Below, piece after piece: positions 10,000-20,861 of a DNA stretch of 35,263 nt; the first letter of the stretch is position 1; each line of letters starts with the position of its first letter. Origin of the DNA: Plakobranchus ocellatus. Taxonomy: Eukaryota; Mollusca; Gastropoda; Plakobranchidae. The translations under genes were made by a program, and so were the position numbers. The notes under the pieces were generated by a model, which saw only the letters and a list, made by a program, of their open reading frames with translations, did not search any database and was not told the origin of the DNA. The stretch lies in the NCBI GenBank assembly GCA_019648995.1, contig BLXT01000588.1, forward strand, positions 5,718,360 to 5,753,622, written 5' to 3'.

Positions 10000-12795
10000 G
10001 TAAGCTAACCAGTAGTAATTGTAATAGTAGAGTGAACATTGCATTTTGTGCAATGTGAAGTGCTTTGAAACTTACACTGGCTTGAATTGAATTGTTGCTG
10101 GCTTGAAATGATGAAACCATTTTGCAGATAATGAAGAAAGGGATTAATGAGCTTGAATACAGGCAAGGTGCAGGTATCAAACTATGATATTGGATATTCT
10201 AAATGAATCAAAGTCGTATAAAGCAAAGGTGAAAAATATATGGATTCTGAATGATGAATATCCAAGTATTGAGAGCCTGGTGATAAATACAAATGAAAAT
10301 GAAATCAAAGGTTCTGGACCAGTCAATGTTTGGATTTTTTTTTGTTCACTCTTTCATGCCTCAATAAATTTAAATGCTGTCATATAAAGAATGAGGGCAT
10401 GTCAAAAAATTGGAAACATTATTTAATTAAGCCTACTTTGATATTGATCAGTGAGTGTCATTATCAACTGAGAGTAGAGTGAAAAAGAGTTTATTCCCAA
10501 GGTGTTAGACATGAGAAAAGTGAAATGTGGTTTGCTACACCTTAGGGATGACTGTGACCCAAATGGTCTATTCTGTCTACATAGATAACAATCGTAACCT
10601 GAATTCAATCATAATAATTTGAATTGCTGCTTTGATTGATACTTTTGATTTTGCTTTTGTTGTAGCCAAGTGTCTTTAGCCAACAGATATCCCTGTATTC
10701 TCAATCTCACTCTGAGTCAAATTGCACAGTGGGCTTCTTTTCTCTCTTTCTCTCCAGTCAAAAGTAAAAAAAATGCATGTAGCCGTTTTCAGTGCAGTGA
10801 CTGAACAATACATTTTTCACTCCTCTTTTGTCTGTTTTTTCTTTTTTTTTTTAATCTGTGGCAGTATGATGTCTTCCCTCATCCCACACCTTGCCTTGAA
10901 AATTTGTATTTTGCTGATTTTAGATAATGCTTCAACACTTAACTCAATACATAAGTTTGAGGTACAGAAATTGTTGGATAAATGCGCTATGTTTGGGAGG
11001 CTTGAATAGCAGGCTGGTATTCATTAAAAGTAAGAAATGAGTTGCTTCCCTTGTTACATTATCCAAAATCTGCCCATGACTAATTATAGCTTTTTATTTG
11101 GCAAGTGTCAACACCTCTTTTCAGCTTCATCAAAATCATTTTTCTTCTCTCACACTATCTTTTAATTCTGCCACTTTAAAAAATTAATTCTTTTTTTCAT
11201 GAATGGGAAAATTTTAAAGTCTATACCCAGATTTGAATATACAAGGGGGTTTAGGGGAGTCAAAAAACTGCAAGTTGATCTGTATTGGACTCGGTTTTCA
11301 AACAAATTTTAAGGAAGCACAAATCTGTACATAGCCTTAGTCTTATCAAACTGTTATGATCCATATTTGTATTGTTAAAGTAATTTCAACACTCAGAGCT
11401 GTAATAGCATTTCTTGCTTGAGAGGTGAACTCAAGGGATTCAAAATATGTAAAATTGTAATGATCAAACTTTTTTTAGGACTGTTTATTGGTGGAGTAGG
11501 CATCTTGGTAATGGTTTAGAAAACAAAGAGGTTTAGTTAGCACCCGTAACAAACAATAACACATACTTAAGAAATCCATAAAGCAATCGCAGCATCATTA
11601 TTTAGAGCCGTTAACCCTGTGAGCACTAAAGTGCCAGATATAAGCCATGAGAATGCTCATTCTAACATTTTGAAATGGCTCGGCTGTTAAAAAGTCTGTT
11701 CCTATAGGGTTGCAAATAATTGACCCTTGTGCATAAGAATGAAAGCCTGTGTTGTATAAGGTTTCTTCAAAGTTGTGAAAATGTTGATATTTTTCAATAT
11801 GGATTCATTTATCATCAGCAAGAGTAAATACTATTGATGGAATCGATAAGACGGAAAATCAGCTGGCACAATCATGGCAGTTGTATTTTGGAACATTTAT
11901 GGTATATCTTATTAGATGTTCTACCAAGAGGGATGACTATGAACTGAGAATACATTCTGAAATCAAGAACTTGCAGAATGAATGTGGAAAAGTGTAACTT
12001 TTCCACCATGAAAGGCTCACTACAGGTGCCTTTAGGAAGACAATCTTTTGGTTTGATCAAGAAACTTCCAAACCATTGTTATTCATTTGATTTGGCATTG
12101 TCTAACCTTCACTTTTTGGGGGCCCTATGAAAGAAACTCTGAAAGGTCATTACTATGAAGATGACATAGAAGTCAAATTTGTTCTTTTAGGTTGGCTAAC
12201 TCAACAGCCTACCTAGTTTTATAAAGTTGGCATAAATTGCCTTTTGTAAAGGTTAATAGTTTCCACTGAAAGAGTTGAGATGTTTAAAAATTCTAAGCCC
12301 CCAATTTTAAGTATGATTGTTGTTTTTGCATGGTCTTGGTGAGTTCCAACAGAAATTATGATTTTTTACTTGCTCTTTTAATGTAACGCTGTGCTATGTG
12401 GTATATGCATCTAAAGTTTAGGGGGTTTTTTTTTCTTTATATAAAATTAGATATTGTTCATAAGCATGTCAAAACTCTTTTAAACATATGAGTGACAATT
12501 GACAATGTGACTTTTTTTTAAAGAAAAGTTAAATACAGGTAGCAGTGTTTTCTAGTGCCTCATTTAAAAAAAAGTTCATTCATAATTTAAATTGTAAAAG
12601 AGCAATGGTAGCTTTTTTTTTTCTTCGCTAAAAATTACAAGGCTTTATTTTGTGCTTCTTTTTTTTTTTTTAACCAAAGAAGATATTTTAATTTTTATGG
12701 AGGAATGTTTTGTGGTGTCATCATTTTCATTCCAAACTGCATAAATTTCATAATTTTTGTTGTTGTTTTATTTTGTATTTTTTTTTCCTTTTCAG
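10000..12795 (+). other. RBBP6 intron carrying mariner debris
   Basis: GT-AG intron of about 2.8 kb. It holds the mariner pseudogene listed separately. At 11611 a TTAACCCTGTGAGCAC word is followed by a GCACT-aa-AGTGC hairpin (11623-11634), resembling a solo TTAA-type transposon end. Apparent open frames at 10184-10387 and 10722-11009 are AT-rich and show no recognisable domain. Confidence 0.7.
11874..12250 (+). pseudogene. mariner-type transposase remnant
   Basis: Pieces of a mariner (Tc1/mariner, DD34D) transposase are readable on the plus strand in shifting frames. They are MAVVFWN, then LLDVLPRGMTMN, then CYSFDLALSNLHFLG (the PYSPDLAPSDFHLFG region with the third catalytic Asp), MKETLKGHYYEDDIEVKFVL, and WLTQQPT-stop-FYKVGIN near the C-terminus. 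At least three frame changes and two stops make it non-functional. The order and spacing are those of the second half of a mariner transposase. The N-terminal half was not recognised. Confidence 0.82.
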
Positions 12796-12895
12796 CTTTA
12801 TTGGGAGGACTCCAGGAGTTCCTAATGAGCATTATGTTTGCAAAAGATGCAATCAGAAAGGACATTTTGTTGGCAACTGTCCAAATGTTTCAGCT
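12796..12895 (+). CDS. RBBP6: RBBP6 exon c: CCHC zinc knuckle
   Basis: This is a 100-nt exon with acceptor ttccttttcag and donor gtaagt. It encodes FIGRTPGVPNEHYVCKRCNQ and then KGHFVGNCPNVSA. The zinc knuckle is C-x2-C-x4-H-x4-C with Cys59, Cys62, His67 and Cys72, the single retroviral-type CCHC knuckle of RBBP6 that in the family contacts RNA. The preceding Pro-containing stretch matches the family spacer. It leaves in phase 0. Confidence 0.95.
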
Positions 12896-14404
12896 GTAAG
12901 TAGCATACTAAAATTCTTACACTTTCACAGTTTCAGGTCGCTGAATTAGCTAGAAATTCATTACTTTTAAAAGCAATATCTCGTTAGAACATCATTTTAT
13001 TGTTCAGGAAAAATTATTCATCTTTCCTTATCTGCCACATCGAAAAGAATTGGAAAATTTTGGATTATATGAGAGGCCATAATATAAATTATATTGATTT
13101 ATCTTCTTTTGAAATGAGGATCAAAGTTTGGTGAATGGTGATAAAAAAAAATGATGTTTACCTAGGAAATTAATTATAGTCTATAGTTCTAATCTGTATA
13201 TAGTTTGCTTCAGTATTTCACTATACAAGATTCTTCACTATACAAGTTTCTCCACTTTGGGGGATTTGGCATACTCACTACTGTAGCCTTAGTACTAATA
13301 TACCTTTTTTTTCCTGCACTAATTTACGCCGACATCTTGCAAATCGTCTAGCTTGAAAGGTTCTGCTCATAATTCAAAGATTTTATTTCTTTCTGCCTTT
13401 GTTGTTGGATCATCAATCAACTCAGTTTTTGCACTATAGCTATTTTCCTGATCAGATAACATTCTGTGTATTCAAGAAAAGGGATGAAAATACAATGACT
13501 TAGAGTGAGAGTAAGAAAGATAGATAGATAAAGAGGTAGAGAGATGGTGAGAAAGTGAGAGTAGCTAACATGCAAATTGATAGTCGGGTAGTTAGGCAGG
13601 CTGATATAAAATCAATACATGGATTTATGTTTTTCGTAGATAGATGTATGGAAAAAAATTTATTTAAACAGATGGATTGATAGATCGATTAAAAGACAGA
13701 GAATAAGATGGCAGAATCAGTAATAAATAAGGTAAGTGAATAGGGCAAGGTGAGATAAAGATAAGTAGATGGAAAAAGTCAAGCTAGATACATATGTTAG
13801 TAATAAAATGCGATTTATAAGATTGAAGAGAAACATGAAGAATAACAAGAAGGAAATCATACACATCCTCACAGGCAAACACAACAAAACTTCATGTTAA
13901 TGTTTGCCATGTGTATGTGTTATCTAATGTGCCCTCACTCATTAGCAATTAGCAAATGCAGACTGCTCTGAGAAGATTCATTTCAATGCTCCCCACCTTT
14001 TTTTTTTTTGGAAATCGGGAATAAGTTATATAATAAGATAATCTAATCACATTTGTGATGACTTCCATGTTGGTGAGGTTAATCCTCTCTACAGTTGACC
14101 ATGGAAATGAATTGAAAATTTGTATCTCTTTAAATAATTAAGTAAGATTCCTCTGTCGATAAACATTGGCAATGCATTGAAAATACTTTTGTAAATTCAT
14201 TTGCTTTTCACCCATATTATTAAGACTACAAGGAATATAAAAAAAGACACTGTACCCATATTTATTGCACTTAATGCAGTCAAAAAACTAAATATATCCT
14301 TATACATTATACATTATCAAAATCCATCTTGTATTAGGTTTGCTCTTGTTGCCTCAAAAATTTATTTTCATCCATAACCGTTGGAAACTGGTGTGTATTT
14401 GCAG
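12896..14404 (+). other. RBBP6 intron, no other feature except purine-rich GATA-like tract
   Basis: GT-AG intron of about 1.5 kb. A purine-rich, degenerate GATA/GAGA tract runs at 13500-13560, and shorter GATA words continue to about 13790. Nothing coding is seen. Confidence 0.7.
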
Positions 14405-14541
14405 GAGGATCGAGTGATTGAACCACGCTACAAACGCACTACAGGCATTCCCTCTACCATGCTTACTATTGTGGATGACCCTCTTCATCCAGGAGCTTTA
14501 CTCACCACCACGGGACAATTTGCTGTTCCTACTGTTGATGT
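14405..14541 (+). CDS. RBBP6: RBBP6 exon d: conserved TGIP linker between zinc knuckle and RING
   Basis: This is a 137-nt exon with acceptor tgtatttgcag and donor gtgagt. It encodes residues 78-122 and two bases of Val123. The words RYKRTTGIPSTM, VDDPLHPGALLTTTGQFAVP and TVDV align closely with the family linker (human: IKKSTGIPRSFM, GAMLTNTGKYAIPTID). This linker is one of the best conserved parts of RBBP6/Mpe1 and on its own identifies the family. Confidence 0.95.
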
Positions 14542-14922
14542 GTGAGTACAATGAAAGTTTTTAAAGGATTTTTTTTATCACTGACATAGCAATTGACTAT
14601 GAGCAGATAATAATCTCATTTTGTTATTTGCAGAGGTAATTACAAAATACTGACAACCCTCATCAAAAGTATGTTTCAATTACTTCATAATTTTACCGGT
14701 AGTATTTCTTGTCTTGTTGGAGCACCTGCTTTGATATTTTTGTCCTTAAAGGGGTGAAATAAAAGTTAGATCTATGTAAATCAGTAGGATTTTAAAAGCA
14801 TAAGCTTCACTTTGAACCCCTTTTCCTTCTTTTTTAACACTGCTGTGAATCTCATAATTTTAAAAAATTTATGTTGAGTTGACCAATGCTTGACTATTTT
14901 AACCCTTTTTTTTTTGCTACAG
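14542..14922 (+). other. RBBP6 intron, nothing else seen
   Basis: GT-AG intron of 381 bases, AT-rich, ending in a strong polypyrimidine tract before the RING exon. No other feature. Confidence 0.75.
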
Positions 14923-15092
14923 TCCTGGTTACAAGGAGGTGAAGAAGGAACGGCCTCCATTTTTACCAGTTGAAAAGCAGTCAGAGCCAGAGAAAAAGAA
15001 AATACCTCAGGAATTACTTTGTCATATATGTGAGGACCTGTGTGTTGATGCTGCAATTGCACCTTGTTGTGGAACAAGCTTTTGTGATGAGT
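14923..15092 (+). CDS. RBBP6: RBBP6 exon e: first half of the C4C4 RING finger
   Basis: This is a 170-nt exon with acceptor tttttgctacag and donor gtaagt, encoding residues 123-179 and the first base of Cys180. KKERPPFLP matches the family KKEKPPFLP. IPQELLCHICEDL then opens the RING/U-box-like domain, and PCCGTSFCDE(C) follows. The zinc ligands in this exon are Cys156, Cys159, Cys171, Cys172, Cys177 and split Cys180. All are cysteines with no histidine, as in the C4C4 RING of RBBP6. There is an extra Cys163 (DLCVD) that is not a ligand in the human alignment. The domain recruits E2~ubiquitin in the family. Confidence 0.96.
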
Positions 15093-16906
15093 GTAAGTTA
15101 AGTTCTTGTTTGTTCTGGCCATTGCTCAGAATCCTCATCTTGTAAAATTGTATCTGGATTTTGGTTATCTTGAATTGCCTCGTAAGTTGTTTTTTTTTTC
15201 TAAAGAGATGCCATTTTCTCTCCTCTTTCATTTAAATACTGAGACAAAGTGGCTCTATACTTTTCATTTCTAAAAGGACTAACTGCTTCGGGGGATATTT
15301 TTAAAAATTCAAGCTGCTCTGGTTTTTGTTATGTTCTTTTCTTTTTTTTATATAGTGATGGAACATTGGAATTTTTAAATTAAGTTTAAAAAAAAAAACC
15401 TTTATGGTTTAACTAATCAAACAAAGAAGGTTTGGTGTATGAGAAATTTTTTTTCCACACTTGTAATTTTTTTACAAAATTTGACTGTTTTGAGATACCA
15501 AGTTTTCAGGCAGGGTCAAGTTTATGATTGACACAGCCATACATCATCAACTGTAATAAAAACATTGAAAGAAATACTGAAGAGCAATTCTGAATGAAAC
15601 AGCTTGAAGAATTTGAGATAAGAGTAATGTCTTTATGAGCTTTTTAAGGTTAACTAGCTAAAGTTAAAATTTTTTCTTCTTTAGTTCTAGAATTATTGTA
15701 TTTTATGTGAGATAATGTGTAAACACAACATATAAAGTCTAACAATTTATTTGAGGTAGCTCAATCTGTAAAATCAAGTCTAAAACCCAAAGTATTACAA
15801 TCTGGCGATGAACTTTCTTATTCTTAGCTGGCAGACTATTTCAAGCAAAAAAATTATTTTCAAGCAGGCTATTACAACTTTTAATTTTTACATACACTAG
15901 GAAGTCTGATTATGGAGAGGTAGATCTAGATCTTGAATTTGAATGTTCATCTTCCAATAAACCAGAGTCACATCCCTCAGTATTGTCACCAATGTAAAAT
16001 CATCTGTTTATGAATTTTGAAAGAGTATCATTATTCATATAGTTTTGTAAACCCAGTGCCCCTGCACTGTTTAGATTATATGCCATCTCATCTTCATTCA
16101 TCTGTCTCCTGTTCTTCATCATAGCAACCTTTCAAGGAGTGGGTGGAATATTGTTACTTATTTAAATTTTAAAAAGCGAAAATAATTATTACTTTGGTGT
16201 TGTGTTAAAACATAAGTCTACAATTTTTTCAAAGATAACTGGTTATCTCCAAAGTGAGTGTAAAAACAAAGTAAAAAAAAATAAAATGATGCAAAAATTT
16301 AAAGAGCAAAGGCAAATTGGTAAACAATGTAGACCAAAGTATTCATTTATACTTAACTGCGTAGGAGAGATAACAAAGAGAAAAAAAAAACCACAAGACC
16401 TTACACGTAATAATTTGGCTGAAAAGAAAGTTTGCAAGCCTGCTACTGTTACTTGTGATTAAGTCCTCTCAAAATTTAGCTATTTTATACAAAATTTGCT
16501 TCAACCTTTGCCCTTCTCTCTTCTCCACTTCCCCCTGACAGATACAAGATTTTAAAGTTTAAGAGAAAGCAATTTTGTTAAGGCTTTAGAAATCATAATA
16601 AACTTTAATTAGGCATCAAGATATATTTTGATATAGCATTGAATTTTTGGTCTCACGAAGCTTTAGTCTTTAGTTGAAAATTGGATCTACCCTCATTTGG
16701 TTTGTTTTTCCAGGTGCACACAATTGTTTTTGTGATGAAATTACTTATTAATGAAGATGAAGAGTAGAATGCCTTAAGGGTTTGAGATTTGTTTGCATTT
16801 AAGTGTGCTGAGTATACTGATTTTCATTGTTATATTAGTAAATTGGATTGCTGTTATGGACAAAGTTTATATATTAAGTCTTTTTTGTTAATTCATATAA
16901 TCATAG
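15093..16906 (+). other. RBBP6 intron splitting the RING finger
   Basis: GT-AG intron of about 1.8 kb that interrupts the codon for Cys180, a zinc ligand. It contains the piggyBac-like fragment at 15900-16140. An 86-codon open frame at 16202-16462 is Lys-rich and matches nothing I recognise. Confidence 0.75.
15900..16140 (-). mobile_element. Fragment related to the piggyBac-like element at 929-1156
   Basis: On the minus strand the segment reads EDEHSNSRSRST near 15920-15955, and farther upstream MNEDEMAYNLNSAGALG, separated by a stop. At the DNA level, 15921-15945 (TAGATCTAGATCTTGAATTTGAATG) closely matches 931-955 in the other fragment. This fits the acidic, Ser/Arg-rich N-terminus of a TTAA-type transposase, heavily decayed. 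No ends were found. Confidence 0.4.
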
Positions 16907-17049
16907 GCTTGCGGGAGGAGTTGCTTGAAAGTGAAGATCACCAGTGTCCTTCATGCAAAGAAACAAATGTCTCTCCTGATAGAATTGTAGCAAACCGCTC
17001 GATGAGAATGGCTGTCAATAATTTTCTAAATGATACAGGATACACAAAG
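16907..17049 (+). CDS. RBBP6: RBBP6 exon f: second half of the RING finger
   Basis: This is a 143-nt exon with acceptor ataatcatag and donor gtaaat. Its first two bases finish Cys180. It then encodes LREELLESEDHQCPSCKE, TNVSPDRIVANRSMRMAVNN and FLNDTGYTK. Cys193 and Cys196 (CPSC) complete the eight-cysteine set. VSPD-I-ANR--R-AVNNF-N-TGYTK is the family signature after the RING. It leaves in phase 0. Confidence 0.96.
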
Positions 17050-18214
17050 GTAAATTGTTTTATTGTGCTTCCTCTTAATTCCATTTTAAATTAATTTTCA
17101 AACATATACAAATTTTCATCTTTTGTTTTTCTTGATAAGAAGGGACTGCCTTGTAAGGCAAAAAAGACTTGTGCATCCATGTGTCTGGAGTGATAAAATT
17201 ACCTTTTATTCTAGATAGGTGAAAGTTACATTTTGGCAAACAGTAAGTTTTGCTACCATTTAACTCTGAAGAAGCTAAGTAAGTCACAGACATAGACGCA
17301 CGGTTGCCATGGGGTTTTGTTTACAAAATGCAGGCGTGGCAAGGTATCACGTTCAAAGAATAGCCTGTTTGTAAAATTTACGTATTTCAGTTGCGTTTAG
17401 GCCCGTACATAAGTGAAAGCATATATTTTGGGAAAGGTGAGATTCAGTTCTATCTAAAACAAGGGTGTTGTCGAATTTGACTGACATTAATTATCGGTTT
17501 TGACCATAAAAACAAGGAAAAACTAATTTTGAATGTGAGCAGCAGACTCTATAGCACAGTAGTGCATGCTCTGAGTGAACAAAAAAAGTAAGAAAGAAAA
17601 ATTCAGGAGATTACAAGCTCTTCAAACATATTGGACCTATAGGACAAACCAAAAAAATTTGCATGAGGATATGAACACATACTCACAATAATTTTTTTTT
17701 TCGCACCCCTTCACGTTCAAATTGAGAAGTATTTGATTGGTAATGTCTTGACAACATGAACATTATGGCTCTGTCAGCTTTCACGGCCATGCCAAAGGCC
17801 TTTGAAAAATAATACACACACCTTCAATTCATTTGTTGACAAAATTTCCCAAAGGTATCATTCTTCTAAGCCAGGAAAACAAGGGGCTCAAGTCTTGCAA
17901 ATAATAAAGCATGAGGCTGCCTCTAGGTTTACTAATTTTACTATGTACATGTGTATAATAAAATTCTCACCCTCCCCTCATTACCATATGCTAGTCAGCA
18001 GCCCATTGCTAGATGGGAGGTGCGAACACACACACACACCCACAGTATCGGTAAAAAATTTAGTTCACGACGTTGTACTACAAGCAAGGAGTATGCTAGC
18101 TTACTTTAATTAGGCCTATACGGTTACAAAACAAAACCTCCAACACAGGACAAGCAAACAACGTGAGCACGCGCACACACACACATACACACATACATCT
18201 AATACCGTCTTTTC

Positions 18215-19010
18215 CAAAATTTTCGCCTTTCCAACTGAAAAAGTCCTTCATTGGTTGGTCTACAACTAGAACACCATCACATCTGTGATGTCATGCAATC
18301 CATACCAAACAAGCCGATCTCTTTTAGGCCCTAGAACTGCATAAGAGTGTGAAAAAACACACATACATTCCTCTATTGCACACATACACACGCTTCACAC
18401 AACACACACACACATCCAGTTCTATCTTCAAGAAATTTCTCTCAGGTCTACCAGAGGTCAAATTCCCAAAGCAACTCATTGGTTCTAAAGATTGGACCAT
18501 CGAGTTGATATTGCATTGCATCATTTTTGCCACAGGCCAAAGCCATGAACACACACACACACTCGCGAGTGCGTGCACACACACACACACATGCATACAT
18601 ACATACATACATACATACATACATACATACATACATACATACATACATACATACATCCATCCATCCATCATACTTACCCAACTCTGTCTCCGAGAAATTT
18701 CTCCTTCTCAAGGTCAGTCAGGGATTGAAACTGACAAAGCATCTCATTGGTTGTTCAAATGTAACTATCAAGTCATGGTCTATGTGTGATTGCATCATGT
18801 AATGTACATGAAATAAGCCAATCACTACCAGGCTTTACCACAGCCAGAAATATGAACACACAAACGTAATTTTTCCCACGTGACCTATCAGAGACTGAAA
18901 AATAATGTGATAAAGCACAGGATTGGGCTATTGCAAAATTGAACCGTAAATCACTTTTCTGTGACTGGGAGTATGAATGTTGCATCCAGTGACCATGTAC
19001 ACTGTGTGCC
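18215..19010. repeat. Diverged tandem array of about 200-250-bp units
   Basis: Four related units can be aligned by eye around CATTGGTT-like cores at 18249, 18477, 18745 and (degenerate, GATTGGGC) 18921. Each core is preceded by A-rich words such as GAAACTGACAAAGCA and followed by an ATTGCATCAT/GTCATGCAATC-type word, then by CA-repeat tracts. For example AAAGCAACTCATTGGTT and AAAGCATCTCATTGGTT are near identical. The units are separated by (CA)n or (CATA)n stretches, which may be part of the repeat. Confidence 0.5.
18594..18669. repeat. Compound microsatellite (CATA)n then (CATC)n
   Basis: About 15 perfect CATA tetranucleotides are followed by four CATC units. They are preceded by (AC)n tracts and a CTCGCGAG palindrome. 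Such simple repeats produce spurious long open frames of TYIH or VCMY repeats on both strands, which are not genes. Confidence 0.95.
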
Positions 19011-19486
19011 AAAAGACCCCACCTTCATTCGAGAACTTTCTCTTCCCTACAACATCGAAGAAACTAAGTGACAGAATGCACTACAATCTACTGCTTGCAA
19101 AGAGTATTTGTCTAGGAATAGATTGTATAACACCAAATGCCTTTTTTAGTTACCACTTTTGGCCTTTGATTGGAAATGCTAATTTTTGTGTCGCTGTATA
19201 AGAGGTGTGTATAAAGGAAGCTGACGAGGGGTCCGGAATTGGGATGGGGTTGGGGGGTGGAGGGAAGGAAGAGAAAGATATACCCGTTGTGATTTACTGA
19301 TTAGCAGGGAACAAAATACAGTAATAAAAATAGTGGACCAGTGGAGTTCTGCTCAATCTAGATGATGCTAACTGGATGGGGCCAGTAAGTACAGTCCGAA
19401 GCTGGAGCAAGCCTGGTACATCCATCGTAGACTCTTAGATGTATATAATCATTGAAAATTGTTCTTATTATGTTAGTTTGATATCA

Positions 19487-20183
19487 TTAACTCACTTGAG
19501 ACTGGCCCCAAACCGGTTCCTGTTCCCCCCAGACTGGCAATTTGGGGGTATTTTCAAAAATTCACAAAAATTATAATTTTCATTTCTTTGCATAGATCTT
19601 TTGACACAACAAATTTCAAGATACAAATATTTAGGAACATTTAACTGTAAAACAATAAGTTGTTAATTTTTTTTTTATGATTTATTAAAAAGTAGCAAAA
19701 TTTAGTGTTTCCGAAAAATTTAGATCTAGGTTTAGGTCTAGGTCTAGAAGAAGTGGTCGCCTTAGAGGTAGATTTAGATCCAATTTGTTTCGAAACCACT
19801 GCTGCTGGTTCGTCTGAAACAGTATCCGACGTTTCTGCAACATATTCAGGATCACCATCGTCACTTAGATCTAGATTTACTTCAAATTCAGTCAGAGTTG
19901 CGATCGGCGCAAGCCATAACACAAAGATAGAAACTGAAACTGGTTTCAGATCTACCCCTTTCTTCCCCTCCCGTTAATTCAAAAAGTTACCGACCGATCT
20001 TCGGGAAACTCCGCACGAAACGAAACAAAAGGTTTAACTAACGTTCAAGGCAGGTGCACCCACTTTCAGTGCATAATAATGGCGATATTTAAGTAGTTTG
20101 GTAATGCGACCGGGGGTGGCGCATCCCAGAATGACTGATCAGCGATGCGCCAAAACGTGGCGCATCCGTCTCAAGTGAGTTAA
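19487..20183 (-). mobile_element. TTAA-flanked piggyBac-type element 1 (697 bp, non-autonomous)
   Basis: The left end is TTAACTCACTTGAGAC (19487-19502) and the right end is its perfect inverse GTCTCAAGTGAGTTAA (20168-20183). TTAA at both borders is the hallmark target of piggyBac elements. Inside, next to the right end, TGGCGCATC occurs at 20117-20125 and 20158-20166, with the inverted copy GATGCGCCA at 20144-20152. A minus-strand frame (19641-19922) encodes an acidic, Ser/Lys-rich protein start (NLDLSDDGDPEYVAETSDTV) like transposase N-termini. No catalytic domain follows, so the element is internally deleted and needs a helper. Confidence 0.8.
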
Positions 20184-20861
20184 CTGATTCACTACCCACA
20201 CATATTTTACGACTGGACACAGGGGTAGAATGGGATTTTTCTAAAATTGGCTATCATTTTGTAAAAAGCTAATATAGGACTTTTCTACAGGATAAAACCA
20301 TACAAATTATATATCAAATTGAAGGGAATTGGATCTAGTTTCTATAAATAAGCACCAAAAAAGAAAATTTGTTCATTATTACATTTTGAAAAAGCGGCAA
20401 ACAGGATAAAAAAAAAATTGTAAAAAAAATTTCAAAAAAATATGACGATATATAACACAGTAGTAAATCTACTGATAATCTTTTGGCTTTGAAAGGTAGA
20501 TTTTTATACATTGTGATTACATAGGCATTTAAACACCAAAAATTGTGAAAAAAGGTTGAATACTTTTTGATTTATAGCGAAAAAAAGAAATTGCTATCAA
20601 TTTGATAAATTACGGCCCCTGATGCATATATAGATTGAAAATTTAACAAAATATGGATGTAAACTGCTATTTCTACGTTCAAACTATGTGAAAAAGGAAG
20701 AAAAGTGTAAATCTCGCGCATGCGCAAAAGTAAGTTAACGTACATTTAGTTCTTCATTCAAATACTAACCCATTTATACTGAGCCGGTTTTACCGGCTTT
20801 GGGTCCAAATGTAGTAATATTTTGAGCTGGAAAAACCGGCTTAGGGTAATGAAACAGTTAA
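20180..20861. mobile_element. TTAA-flanked element 2 (682 bp), sharing a TTAA with element 1
   Basis: The left end is TTAACTGATTCACTACCC (20180-20197). The right end read inward is TTAACTGTTTCATTACCC (ending at 20861), 16 of 18 identical, with TTAA at both borders. A subterminal palindrome AGCCGGT-ttt-ACCGGCT lies at 20782-20798, with a further ACCGGCTTA at about 20834. No open frame is worth naming. Its terminal repeats differ from element 1 after TTAACT, so it is a different family that also uses TTAA. Confidence 0.75.

Noticed and set aside
13500-13560. Possible CRISPR-like or regular repeat
   Set aside because: It is a degenerate GATA/GAGA purine tract without repeat-spacer regularity; the sequence is eukaryotic.
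16202-16462. 86-codon Lys-rich frame inside the RING intron
   Set aside because: No domain, AT-rich composition, and the exons on either side already join in frame to complete the RING.
18324-18802. Several overlapping open frames of MYVCMYVC / THTYIHTYIH type
   Set aside because: They are translations of the (CATA)n and (CA)n microsatellites on both strands and have no coding meaning.
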